A DNA stretch of 64,000 nt, taken from Proteromonas lacertae. Its lineage: Eukaryota > Sar > Bigyra > Opalinata > Proteromonadidae. The stretch is taken from NCBI GenBank assembly GCA_002245135.1, contig NGBS01000588.1, positions 124,001-188,000 of the forward strand, in the 5' to 3' direction. The position numbers were made by a program, and so were the translations under genes. Shown piece by piece: positions 24,701 to 36,121 of this stretch. The notes under the pieces were generated by a model, which was not told the origin of the DNA, ran no database searches, and saw only the letters and a program-made list of their open reading frames with translations. Position 1 is the first letter of the stretch, and the number at the start of each line of letters is the position of its first letter.

Positions 24701-27700
24701 TATAAAATGAGTATAAGGATGATCTTTAACACATTCTAAATGATAGAATTTATTACATAACGATTGAGCACATAATATGACTTTATGTTCTGCATTTTTA
24801 TCTTGTTTGTCTTTCTTATGGCATATTTGACACTCATACACTTCATTTTTACAATCATCACATTTATAATTTAATGCAGTTTCTTTAGTCAAACCCAAAC
24901 ATTCAGGATGATATAATCTTTGACATCTTCCTTTACATACAATCAAATCACCATCTTTATCACAAATACAACAAATAGGTAAATCCCAAGGATCTAAATC
25001 CTTCATAGCTAATAGTTTATCTTTTGCATGTCTTCCTACAACTATATTTCCATTATTATTATAACCACTAATACCACTGTTTATTGTACCATCTTCATTA
25101 GTGAAATTATAGTTTCTACTACATCTTTTACGTTTGAATGTTAGTGATTCTAAATCCCGTAGTTTTTCATCGAATAGTTTACATTCTTTCTTGGAGAAAA
25201 TGTCTTTCATTGTACTTGCATCTAGTAAAACATTACAGAGATTCTCCCAGTCATTATCAGCAAAATCATAACCACTATTTTTCTCAAAATAATACTGTTC
25301 TGCCAAATTACATAATTCATTGGTAAATTCAGCTTTCTTTTCAGCATTTTTAAATCCTTGTCCACTTTCTAGAATAGATTTAAAATGTTCTGGGGTTTGA
25401 GCATTTGGCAAAACTTTCTCCCAAAATTTTGGATCAGTGACAGAAATTTTTGCATTTTGTTCTTCAGATACAAAAGTTGTCTTACTAAATCTCGTTCCTT
25501 TTACACCAGTTGTAACTTTCACTTCTCTTGTATTATTCTTTAATATCTGTTCAATATCTGCTTGGTAGAATATCTTATTATCTTGATCATCTCCTTCTAA
25601 ACAACCATACGCTCCTTTTCTTAATAGATTTTCCATATCTGTCTTACTTAATTTCGGCCTATTTCCATCTTCACTTCCACTGAATAGAGCTTGTTCTAAA
25701 CCTAATTTCATGGATGCTTTTTCAAACATTTCAGCTTCGTATGTCTTTCGTGTAATTAAACGATAAACTTTTACTTCATTGGTTTGACCAATTCTATGAC
25801 AACGAGCTGTAGCTTGACAATCATTTTGAGGATTCCAATCACTATCATAGATAATCACAGTATCAGCAGCAGTTAAATTAATACCTAAGCCTCCAGCTCG
25901 AGTTGATAATAAAAATATAAAAGAACGAGAACTATTACAAAATCTATCAATTGCAGCTTGTCTATCATCTCCTTTAATTCCACCATCTATTCTTTCATAT
26001 GGATATTTCTTATTCAAACAATATTCTTCTAATAAATCTAACATCTTTACCATTTGACTAAAGATTAATACTTTATGGTTATCTGATTTAAGTTTCGGTA
26101 ATAATTTGTTAATTAAAACCATTTTACCAGAACAATCGATAATATGTTGCATCATTTCACTTTCTGTTACAATTATCTCTTTTTTATCCTCATCATCTTG
26201 ATTATCTTTATTATTTTCTCCTTTTTCATTATTATTTAAATCATTCTCTTTTTCAATTATGATATTATTCAATTCTCTTTCTCTTCCTCCTTTAATAAGA
26301 AATGGATGATTACAACATTTTCTTAACTCCATTTCTATGTTAATTAATGAAGGAAGTGAAGCTTTATTACATCCTCTATATAGAAAAGAACGATTTTTAT
26401 CATAAATAGCTCTATAGTATTGTTTTTGTAATATTGTTAACTCTACATCAATAATAGTTTCAATCATTTCTGGTATGGATTTTTCTACATCTTCTTTGAT
26501 TCTTCTCAATAAACAATTTTCCATCTTTTTCTGTAAATTTTCCACTTGTTTTGCATCTCTTAAATTACCAAATTCTTCCATAAATTTATCTTCATTTCCA
26601 ACAGCTTGTATAAAGTGTAATAAACTCCACAATTCTTCAACATTATTTTGAAATGGCGTTCCTGTAAGAAGTAATACATAATCATAAGTAAACATTTGTA
26701 ACTTTTGAAATGTCTTTGATTTAGTATTTCTTAAACGATGAGCTTCATCTAGAACTAAATATTTCCAATGTATTTTAGATAATATTTGTGCATCAGAGAT
26801 TAATATATCATAGGTAGTAATAAGAATATCAAATTTCAATACATCTTGTCTAAAATTAGGATAAAACCATTCATATAATCGAATTAAATTTCTTATATTA
26901 GAAGAACCATGATAAACACATGTTCTAAAGTCAGTCCAATTCTCAATTTCTCTTTTCCAATGTTTTATAATACTCAGAGGACCGACAATCAAAAATGGTC
27001 CTCTCATACTCTCATATCTATGTAAATGTTCCAGCATACTAATAACTTGAGCAGTTTTACCTAAACCCATTTCATCTGCTAATATTGCATTAATATTATT
27101 CATCCATCTATCTATTAGCCAATTCAAGCCATCAACTTGATAATCTCTCAATTCATTTCCATTTTTGTAGGTTATTGACTTTTGATATTTAATGAATGGT
27201 TTTTTCCTTAGTCTTCCATTACTATATGTTGTTGATACTACAATATTACTATTCAATAATTGTTGCTGTTGACGTTGTTGTTCTTGTAAGGAAGAAGATG
27301 ATGTAGATGAATAGATTGATTTAGTTTGAGGATTGTACGAATTCTTTTTTATTATATTATTATTATTGTTATTATTATTGTTGGTTGTTGTTGTTACTGA
27401 TTTTACTTTTGTTGTTGATGATGATGATGAAGATGATTCAGTTGATGATGGAATTAATGAAGATGGTTTAAATGAAGAAGGAACAATTGGTGAACAAACA
27501 GGAGATATTGATGATGATGATGATTTTATGTTTGACGATAAATTCTTGAATAAAGTTGTACGATAATTAGATGATAATGGAATTGAGTTATTCATCTTTT
27601 GTTTCTCCTTTTCTACAACTTCTTTCTTTATTGATATTCTTTCATCATCTTCATCATCTTCTTCTTCTTCTTTTACAACAGCAGAATCACTTTTATTACC

Positions 27701-29689
27701 AGGTTTAATCACTTTCATTCCTTCATCTACAGATCCTTTATACACTGGTATTATATTAGCTGTATTAACTACATTTTGTATTTTTACATCATTATTATTA
27801 GAATCAGTTGGAATAGGTGGTCCAACATCATCTTCAGGATGTTCAAAATATTCCTTTACTGCTTTCTTACATATATCAGGAAAATTCTGCTGCATATATT
27901 TTCCTAATTTCGGTAATATTGTTTTTGGAAATGACATGTATTTACTGTGTAACCATGTTGATAAAGCACATTGTGATAGTTTGGTAGCTGTGCAAACATC
28001 AATTTGTCTTATTCCGTGTGTTAACATACAGTTGTATAATGCTTTACGCCAAGCACCTTTGAGATTTGGTGGAACCCATATTTCTATTCATTTATTAATA
28101 TTATATATATACGTGTTCTTTTTTCACCAATTCCTCCTGGTACACAGAATGGTACTGGATTCTTATAATCTTCATCATCACTGTTGTTACTGTTATTATT
28201 GCCATTACCATTACTAGTATCATCTATTATAACAATAATATATATAAATATACTTATATAATCTGCATCTAAAAACAGCAAATCATCTTTTCCAATAAAA
28301 TCAGATATATCAGAATTGGCAATTTCTGGTGGAACTGTATTTAACTCAAAATATGCTCTTATCTTTACATTATCTTTAAAATCAGCTGCTCTTTCCCAAG
28401 TAGCTAATTCATAATCCAATCCTTTCCATTTACATAAATATAATGTTTCCTCAATAAATATAGAGTCTTTTACTTCTTTATCCATATCAATATCATCGAA
28501 GATATCTTCGTTTGTATTAGAGAGTGTATAATTTATCATATCACCTTGTTGTTGTTGTTGTTGATCATTTAGATTATCATTCTCTTTTTTAATTGGTTTA
28601 TTCTTCTTCTTCTTCTGCTTTTTTTTCTTGTTCTTACTTCTATTATATTTCTTTTTATTTCCAAATGTAATTAATTCATCATCATCAGATGATTCTTCTT
28701 CTTCTACTTCATTATTATCTTCTTCTTCCTCCTCCTCTTCTTCTTCCTCTGGTTCACTTATGTCTATATCAGGATTCATCTTTAATAATGTAGGAATTAC
28801 ATCCTTGACTCCTCTTTCTTCAGATATTTTCACTAATTCCTCAAATTCATCTAAATTCAACTTGAAATATCTTCTATTTGGAGAATATTTGATTAATTGT
28901 TTTGCTGTTGTTTCTTCATAGTCTTGTAAAACCCTCCAACCAATTAAATACGTGTCTTTATTAATTTCCAATGTACATTTCTTATGTAATAATATCTTAT
29001 CAACACATTGATATTTCTCATAATTAGTAGAAGTTGTGGATATATCTAAATCAGATTCACTATCATATTGTATTTTGCTATTTTCTAACGCTTCTATTTC
29101 ATTCTTTTGCTTATTTGTTTCATATTTCATTATTGAATATTTCCATCTTTTTCTATTATCTATTATAAAATCCTCAGTTTCCCAGTTTAAATGTAAATAT
29201 GAAAGATTTCTGTATTTCACTAAATATTCAATTTGTCCTTCTTTCGTTTCTCTATCATCTAATATTCTATCTATTGATATGAGATATTTGTTATTATCAT
29301 CAACTTCTACTGTTCCTTTTTCTTCTTCGATTTCATCTATATCATCCTCAGGTTCAATGTATTTAGATTTCTTGGGTTGAGTCTTTCCAATTAGACGAGA
29401 ACTTCGTCTTGCTGTTATAGATGATGATTCAGATTCTTGACCTTGCTGTGTATCTACTACTTGACTTGGAGTTGACATTATAGAGTCTGATTCATATTGT
29501 TCTTGTTTATATTCTGATTTTAGAGATGGAACAGATGTTTGTGCTTTCTGGTTTGTGTATATGAAAGTATTAGTGTTATAATCATATAATGATGTGTCTT
29601 CATCATCAGATTCTCCTTTAACATGTGTATATGTGTCTATTTCTTCGGAATCTATACAAAATTATGTCATATACAACTATACAGTCCAT
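21779..29689 (-). CDS. CHD-type chromatin remodeller with multiple PHD fingers
   Basis: Exons 29689-29683 (7 nt), 29651-28254, 28223-28113 and 28083-21779 join in frame to 2,606 residues. Order: acidic N-terminus; a chromodomain near 125-165 (IEYLVKYRNLSYLHLNWE) and a second chromo-like segment near 400 (LYLCKWKGLDYELATWE), split by a Glu/Lys-rich insert; SNF2 ATPase with DEMGLGKTAQ near 843 and DEAH near 951; helicase C part with SDWNPQNDCQATARCHRIGQ near 1250. From about 1535 to 2420 come roughly nine zinc modules of PHD or extended-PHD type (for example ICCICDKDGDLIVCKGRC and CEICGRNGGAMKRTETGNYC), then a Glu/Gln-rich tail. This is an ATP-driven nucleosome remodeller that reads histone tails. 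The tiny first exon is supported by continuous frame only. Combination of chromodomains, SNF2 and so many PHD modules in one chain is unusual. Confidence 0.9.
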
Positions 29690-30305
29690 ATAATCACTGA
29701 TTTTTATAAAAAAGTATTTCTTATCTATATATCATCACATTAAGTTACAATAAACATAATAATGAAAGTCATAAATAACAAATATATAAAAGAAAGGAAA
29801 AATATAAAATTAGTATAAAAACAAAAGAATATAGAAAATATAGAGAAACAACATTAAGATAAGTTTAATATAGAAGTTTTTATATACTTTAGAACAGTTT
29901 TGAAAAACTTTGAGCAAAATGGAATTTCTAAGCAGGTCAAAATAGATTTGAAGTATTGCTATTTTAAATGAATGGGATTATTAAAACTATTTTGCAGAAT
30001 TATATTTTGGAGGGAAAATGAAGTAAGTGATAATGATAGTTTAAATGTGATTTTCATTCTTATCTGGCTATGTCTAAGTTGTATTCTTGTATGAGATAAA
30101 GACTTTGTTTATTAGCTATAATAACACCATAACTTTGTAGGGCAAAATATCAGCAAAGCTTTGTTTTACACTGTTCCATCGTTATACTTAATATTGTTGA
30201 TGTTATGAGTAATTAGAGAATTATTGGTTACATGGTTAGAATACTCTCAAAATAACAACCCCCAAACAACATAAAATGTAATAATTATATAGTAATATAA
30301 TAAAT
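29690..30305. other. intergenic, likely promoter of the remodeller gene
   Basis: About 600 bp between two minus-strand genes, slightly less AT-rich than other spacers. I see no open frame with coding character and no tRNA or snRNA that I recognise. Confidence 0.45.
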
Positions 30306-31950
30306 TTATTTAATAACCTTTACATGATCGATATTCTTCATATGATATCTTGTACGTAAATTATGTTGAATAACCAAAGGATCATCACCCGTTCCATCAA
30401 TATCCTATAATAATATACATAAATACAATTAAAATATACTTCATAGTCAATCTTTGTGAGTTTACCTTTAATATCGTAAGCATATACTTTAATAGTTGGA
30501 GGTGGTTGCTGGTGGACTTAATTCAAAGCATTCATACATTAAATTAGAGAATTGAGCGTCATCTCCTAGTAACGATGAATAACTTGAAAAATATTCAATA
30601 AATTGTTCTTCAGTGACTTGATCTGAGTCCCCAATAATCGATTCCCAACTATTTCTATAATCGTTATTTACAAATGAAGGAGTAACTTTCTTTGATTTTA
30701 CTGATGGGAATTTGTAGACATCAAAGTGTTTGATTAGTGTTTGAAGTGGTACAGATGGTTGATGATCGGATAATTCACCGAAAATGTGTTTTAAAGTTGA
30801 CATTCTCTTTTCATTAATTGGTAAGTTAAAATAATCTAAAAAATCATTATAATTAACAAATCCTGTTCTTTTTGGATCAAATGTAGCGAAGAACAATTGT
30901 AAATCGTTTTGTGTAACTTGTAACTGTAAATCTAATAATGCAACGTGGAAATCATGTTGATTTAAGAATCCTGCATTTCTATTGGTCAATGGTGGTGGTG
31001 CAGTTGTAACGCCTAGTTCTATAAGCTTCATTTGCTTTTCATACAAACTATCACTAGCATTTGGATCATGTTGTTTAAATATATTTCTAATACCTATTAT
31101 TCCACTTATACCAGCAATTTCTAAAAACCTAGCTCTATAATCTTCTAATATTGGCTTTAATGCTAATTTATTACCAGCACTTATTATAGGGCTTGTACAA
31201 ATACCTGAGACATGTCCGTCTACTTTATCTACAGCAGTAGCATGTGTTTTTGTAGTATCAAATATATCATTAGTGAAAGTAGACGATCTACCTAAAGGAT
31301 TGTTTCCTTCTGGTGCTGACATTGGTATAAACCCTTGTGCTAAATGTTGTGACCAAAATGTGACTGGAACATCTTTATCATAAGGGACATCTGGTACTTC
31401 CTGTTCTAATTCACTATCTGGAACAGTACATGGCATTTGTCTTAATCCATGAAATGTCATAAGACTTGGATCATAATGAGCTGGCTTTAAATCTTGAGTT
31501 AATCGCTTTGGTGGACCTGGACGAAGTTCATTGGGAATTTCGACATAGTCATCACGATAAGTTGAATGTAAATTCATTACATCTGCTTTTTTAGTTTCAA
31601 CTTTTGCTGTTGTTCGTAATATATTTCTATAAATTAAAGATTTATAAATAAAGAGTATACTTTGCAGTTGTCCATCTATCTGATTGTGCTAGTTTTTCTC
31701 TCGGACCTTCAAGTTCCTCTGAGCGGAATTCTTGGTTCAAACATGGTTTTCTATACGTAGCATGATCTACTGATATATAATCTTTCGGTAAAACTTTATC
31801 TCTATGATCAATAAGACGAATGGCATTTCCTTTCAAAGTAGTTCTTCTAGTATCACCACTCACTTCATTCAAGGCGACTTCTTCTACCCAGTTATCAATC
31901 AAAGTCGTCCTATGATATTTATTGTAAGCATCTGGAACGTGCATAGCCAT
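30306..31950 (-). CDS. EF-hand protein, possibly axonemal, with a C-terminal exon reached by a +1 frame change
   Basis: Exon 31950-31661, a 34-nt intron and exon 31626-30489 give 475 residues ending SPPATTSNY. The N-terminal half has scattered short conserved-looking blocks (TTLIDNW, YRDDYVEIP) like those of microtubule-binding ciliary proteins. The C-terminal half has an EF-hand pair with FDPKRTGFVNYNDFLDYF and GDSDQVTEEQFIEYF. Directly after the stop, in the frame one base later, the sequence reads KVYAYDIKGKLTKIDYE, then a typical 35-nt intron and a last exon starting DIDGTGDDPLVIQHNL and ending at 30306. This extension looks coding and probably belongs to the gene. A 31-nt intron starting GTCC could also bridge it, but its base content is unlike other introns here. 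Family not identified. Confidence 0.7.
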
Positions 31951-32067
31951 CTTAAACTATATAAAATTGAAAAACAAACAAAAAATAACGTTTTATGGCT
32001 TGGCTTGAATTGTTTTATTTTTTCTTTATACTCAATAACTCGCAATATTAAACAACTAATAATTATA

Positions 32068-32552
32068 TTACATATATCCTAACAAAATATTTGAATAGTT
32101 GAAATCATCTAATTCCCTCCAAGTTACTTCATTCAAGGCTTTTGCAAGTTCTACTGCAATTAGATGTTTGCACTATTCATAAAAGCGATTATTCTATACT
32201 ATAGGAACATCTTTATTGTTAATCTGTGTTTGAAAAGCAGCACAAGTGCAATAATTGAATAAACAAAGATAAGTGGATGTTCTTCTATAACTCTAAATAT
32301 TAAATATTACTAAATATACGAGAACCTGATATAATTCTTTGTTGGAAGGCTTGAATATGATTTTTTGTACCATCTTCTTGTCAACTATATCTAATGCTCT
32401 TTCCAATAGTGCTGGAGGAAATATAAACCTTAGGATATTTAGTTCTTTATCACCAACTAGAAATATATAAATGACTGTGTTTTACTCTCTTTTGTTTTAG
32501 ATATATCTTCCAATACACTCAAATACAAATCATTCTGAAAAGTATCACTCAT
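32068..32552 (-). CDS. ZSWIM7: SWS1/ZSWIM7-like SWIM-domain recombination factor
   Basis: Four short exons (32552-32486, 32456-32320, 32292-32200, 32172-32068) with introns of 29, 27 and 27 nt join to 133 residues, close to the 140 of human SWS1. The sequence LLERALDIVDKKMVQKI followed by ELYQVL matches the family's conserved ALDLVD block. The SWIM zinc motif is complete: CTC about 35 residues before CKH, followed by LIAVELAKAL. SWS1 forms a complex with a RAD51 paralogue (SWSAP1-like) and supports RAD51 filament function in homologous recombination. No exon is longer than 140 nt, which is why no long open frame marks it. A FANCI-like gene lies 11 kb away. Confidence 0.88.
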
Positions 32553-32886
32553 TATATCATTTAATTAAGAAGCCCGCCAAAAAGTTTGAAAAAAGAGCGA
32601 AACAGTTTTATCGTTTATTTCGTTATAGAAGCATCATTTTTTTCTAAAATCTTTATCGTGATATTTTAATCATTTTATCTATCATTTGATGAAGTAAAAT
32701 AACAAAGAGTAAAATCAACAGTTGAAATTTGTGTGTTTTTGATTTTAGGATATTGTTATTCAAAATGAAATATCAATCATAGTGATAACCATATCACCAA
32801 TCAAATACTTACAACATAAAAATCAAATCGAAAGTTCGATATTCCTCGAACTACATTTTTATTGGTTATTTTTCACTCTATTTCTA
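32553..32886. promoter_or_regulatory. divergent promoter region, SWS1 and one-pass membrane protein
   Basis: About 330 bp between the start codons of two divergent genes. It contains T-rich runs (near 32638-32648) but no motif that I can assign to a factor. Promoter role is inferred from position only. Confidence 0.4.
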
Positions 32887-33845
32887 ATGCGTTTTTCATT
32901 ATTTTTAACACTCGCTCTAGTCTTAACGACTATTTATTGTGAAGAGGTTAAAGTATACTTTCTATAATTTAAAAATTAGGTGCCAACCCCAATTGCTAAA
33001 ATTCAAGAAGAAGGGAAACAAATCCTCAGTGATGCGTGTTACTGTCAACTAGCTCGTGTTCGTCCAACTTTATTCAGGTATATTTTATTTCTTTTTACTC
33101 TCATAGTGACATTTATTGTTCATTTTTCGTGGATGCAACTGAAGAGAAGTGTGTAAATGGTACTCAAAAGCTAGCTGAAGAAATAAAACAGAAAGTAGGA
33201 ACTACAAAACCCATAGAATTCCCAGTTGCACATTATACAAGAATTGTGTATTATCCAAATGGTACAACCACAACAGAAAGAGGTAATACAACCATGTTAC
33301 CATTAAATGCTATGATTCCACATTTCTTCATTCAACAACCTTCATTTACCTTCCGTTTCAGAGGAAGTTTCCATCCTCATCCAGAAGAGAATCATCCACA
33401 ACCACAACCACAACCACAACAAGTACAACCACGACAACCAACTGTAACTGATCCAGTGATGGATATGTTTGATTCTTTATTCAACGAAGTAATCAATATT
33501 TTCAACGAGACAATGAATGAAAGAGGTCATAATTTAAGACAACCAGATAATCAACCAATGAGATTTACCGTTTATACAGACGATGGAAAGAAGATTCATC
33601 ATCATCACATTAGTTTAACTACTTTGGTGATTTTATCAGTTCTTTCATTGATGGTATCATTAACAGTGTTGGGTGCTTTTGTAATTGTGATATTTGGAGC
33701 TGTAAGAGAATTATATAGATATTATGTAAAGAAAGAACGTCCACATGATTCTAATGCTGAAAGAGAAGTAAGAACTGAAGAACAAACAACAAATACATTA
33801 AATCAACCTTTATTAGGTCCGCCAGCAAACGATGATGATTGTTAA
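32887..33845 (+). CDS. secreted-type one-pass membrane protein, function unknown
   Basis: Exons 32887-32952, 32980-33077 and 33107-33845 give 300 residues. Residues 1-18 form a signal peptide ending near TIYC. The lumenal or outer part has four cysteines in its first 60 residues (ACYCQ, YCSF, KCVNG) and N-glycosylation sequons (NGT, NTT, NET). It also carries a Pro/Gln repeat (HPQPQPQPQQ) and a His-rich segment before the membrane. One membrane helix of about 25 residues starts at LTTLVILSVLSLMV. A charged cytoplasmic tail of about 45 residues ends in NDDDC. Type I topology is expected. I do not recognise a family. Confidence 0.8.
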
Positions 33846-33976
33846 GTTGTGTTTAAGAAAATCTTTTGTATTATATATTAATTATTAATTAGCTTATTCT
33901 TAATTTTATTATTTATTTTTTTGGTTAATGAAAATTAATGCTTGGGTGTTTGAAAAATTGATTTTTAAATTTAAAA

Positions 33977-34168
33977 ATGCTACAGAATAAACCAACTAGA
34001 ATTGAACTCACAAATAATGACCTTGTTGTATAACATATATCCTATTCAATTTAGCAATTAGAAAATAAATTAATAAAGAAAAATCCTGTAGTTCAGCAAC
34101 ATCTTGAGCATTTTCAAAGGAATGAAAGAATTGGAATAATTCCACCACAAAATAATAACACAAATTAA
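33977..34168 (+). CDS. CDC26: CDC26-like subunit of the anaphase-promoting complex
   Basis: Two exons, 33977-34027 and 34055-34168, joined in phase 0 across a 27-nt intron, encode 54 residues starting MLQNKPTRIELTNNDLV. The start Met plus KPTRIEL block is the hallmark of CDC26, which inserts its acetylated N-terminus into the TPR groove of APC6/CDC16. NERIGI near residue 44 matches the conserved second block (DRIG). The protein is short for the family (human 85) but fungal and protist versions vary. It lies in the 3' flank between two larger genes and would be missed by any length cut-off. Confidence 0.82.
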
Positions 34169-34241
34169 TTTAATTTTAGATTTACATTTATAATTGTGTA
34201 TTTCAGAAAATCAAAAACAAATACTAACAATAAATTAAATA

Positions 34242-35012
34242 TTATTCTCTAACTGGTAATTTAAATTTGGAAAACCATGTCTTAACAATACAAATCTGAA
34301 GACAAGCAACTATCAAATATGAAAACATTTCTATTGCATTAAAAGCTTGGATTTGTATTTTACGATAATGTGTAACGTTATGAAAATGTGATGCAAGTAA
34401 TACATAACTCCTTGAAGCTTCATTTAAATCAATTAAATTTTGTTGTATGTAATCAAGAGTTGTATTCATTGCTGCTAGGTTGTATACATTAATTGGTAGT
34501 TGTTCTTCCTTGTTTTATATTTATATCTTTATCTTCTTTCTCTCCTTGTGAATAAAAATCGAAATCAGTATGAAGATCATCATTGTGAAAATTGAAAAAA
34601 CAAAATTTATAAGTTCCATCTAAATATGCATATTTATCAAAATACTAAAATATAATAATTCAACAAAATACTGAAGGAGTGATTGAATCCATAAGTTCAT
34701 GTGTAGTTGGATTCATTTTGGAATTTATTGTTTCATTGAGTATCGCTGCACCATTTGGATCAAGTATCTATTACAATTAAATAAATTTGCATATTAATCA
34801 AATATACATAAAAATTTACAGTATAATTACCTCCATGACAAACTAACAGTTCAACACCAAAATAAGAACCATCTATAATATCAGAGTACACACACAAGTC
34901 AGTATTGCCAGGAACCTAACAAAATGAATTATAAATGTAATACATTGTATTTTAATGCATTAATTAAAATAGGAAAAATAATAAACAGCAAAAATATAAA
35001 CTTAATCTTCAT
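34242..35012 (-). CDS. p24 (TMED) family cargo receptor, with one frame break
   Basis: The first exon (35012 down) gives a signal peptide, MKIKFIFLLFIIFPILINA, and continues after a 28-nt intron with VPGNTDLCVYSDI, DGSYFGVELLVCHGGNYT, DPNGAAILNE and DGTYKFCFFNF. This is a GOLD domain with its two cysteines. The C-terminal part has the coiled-coil region (LDYIQQNLIDLNEASRS) and one membrane helix (LIVACLQICIVKTWF) with a short cytosolic tail ending KLPVRE. p24 proteins sort cargo in ER-Golgi vesicles. Between GOLD domain and coiled coil, near 34500, one extra base moves the frame; both sides are family-like, so the gene is probably expressed or very recently broken. The short tail lacks an obvious KKXX signal. 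Confidence 0.8.
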
Positions 35013-35105
35013 TAAAAAAGAAAAGAAAAAAATGTTGGCTTGACTAATAACAAACTTGTTTGGCTTGTGAAAATCGTTTTTTCGTTATTTTTTAAATTAC
35101 TTAAA

Positions 35106-36011
35106 ATGGAGTATATATATTGCATTTTAACTATCTTAGACTTGAAAATATTAAATATTTAAATGATGTGGGTATTGTGTTAAGTGTTGAAGAGAAATCT
35201 GGTTTAGAATTAGCTTTTACTCGTTTACGAGTTGATGAAAATTTGGATAATCTTTATTTTTGGGGTAAGATTATGGGACAACAAGCTGATTATTTCATCG
35301 CTTATACATTAACAGTTCCTGAAGTACCTAAAGTTCCATGCAAACAATTCTATTTTTGGTATATTTAAATCTTCTAATATTTATAGCACAACAAATAATT
35401 ATCAATTAATCCAATTCCCAGAATTATCAGAATGGCAAGAAGAAAACATTTTAGTATATATAAAGAAGGGTGATATTGTAAAAGGAGATCCAAATATATT
35501 ATTGCAAGAGAAAATCCATAATTTAAGTGAAGAAAAAATTGAAAATGCAAAACCAGAGGATATAATTATACCAGAAAGATTAGAAGAACGTCATGAGATA
35601 GTCGAATTAGTAGAAATAATCGATCACGATACTCAAATCATACCAAAAGGATCATTTATAATGACTGAACCCTTCAAAATACGACCAGATAACTCATTCT
35701 GTGGATTGAACGATATTGAATCAAGTAATTTAAATAATTATTATCACTTCCATGCATCTAAACATCAATTACGTAGTAATTTACTTGGTCAAGAGGGTGT
35801 AACTGATGTGTGTAAATTTTTAGACCCCATTTTAGAAGATGATCCAAAGGGATTATGGTGTACAACATTTAATCAATCAATAAGTACAACTTATATAAGA
35901 AATTTGACATGGCCAGGATTTCATTACTTTGGAGTAGATAATAAGAATATATTTGGTTCTTGTTACTTTGGTTATGGTAAGAAGGAAAATGATGTTGTTT
36001 TTATGATTTAA
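35106..36011 (+). CDS. RSPH9: radial spoke head protein 9 homologue
   Basis: A five-base first exon (35106-35110), a 29-nt intron, exon 35140-35358, a 28-nt intron and exon 35387-36011 give 282 residues, close to human RSPH9 (276). Family blocks: a helical N-terminus ending LYFWGKIMGQQADYFIAYTL (family pattern FWGRI.G...DYYIA), a central IPKGSFIMTEP, SFCGLN followed by NYYHFHAS, and the C-terminal WSxx-like segment PKGLWCTTFNQS with GYFGYG-type ending (YFGYGKK). RSPH9 sits in the radial spoke head and is needed for regulated ciliary beating. The 93-bp gap to the divergent p24 gene implies a shared promoter. Confidence 0.88.
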
Positions 36012-36121
36012 AGAAAAGAAATAGAAATAATTAATTAAAATACTTATTATATTTTTAATATTATATTTCTTTTATAAAAAATAAAAAATAAAACGAAATC
36101 ATTACTTAATCTTTATCTACA

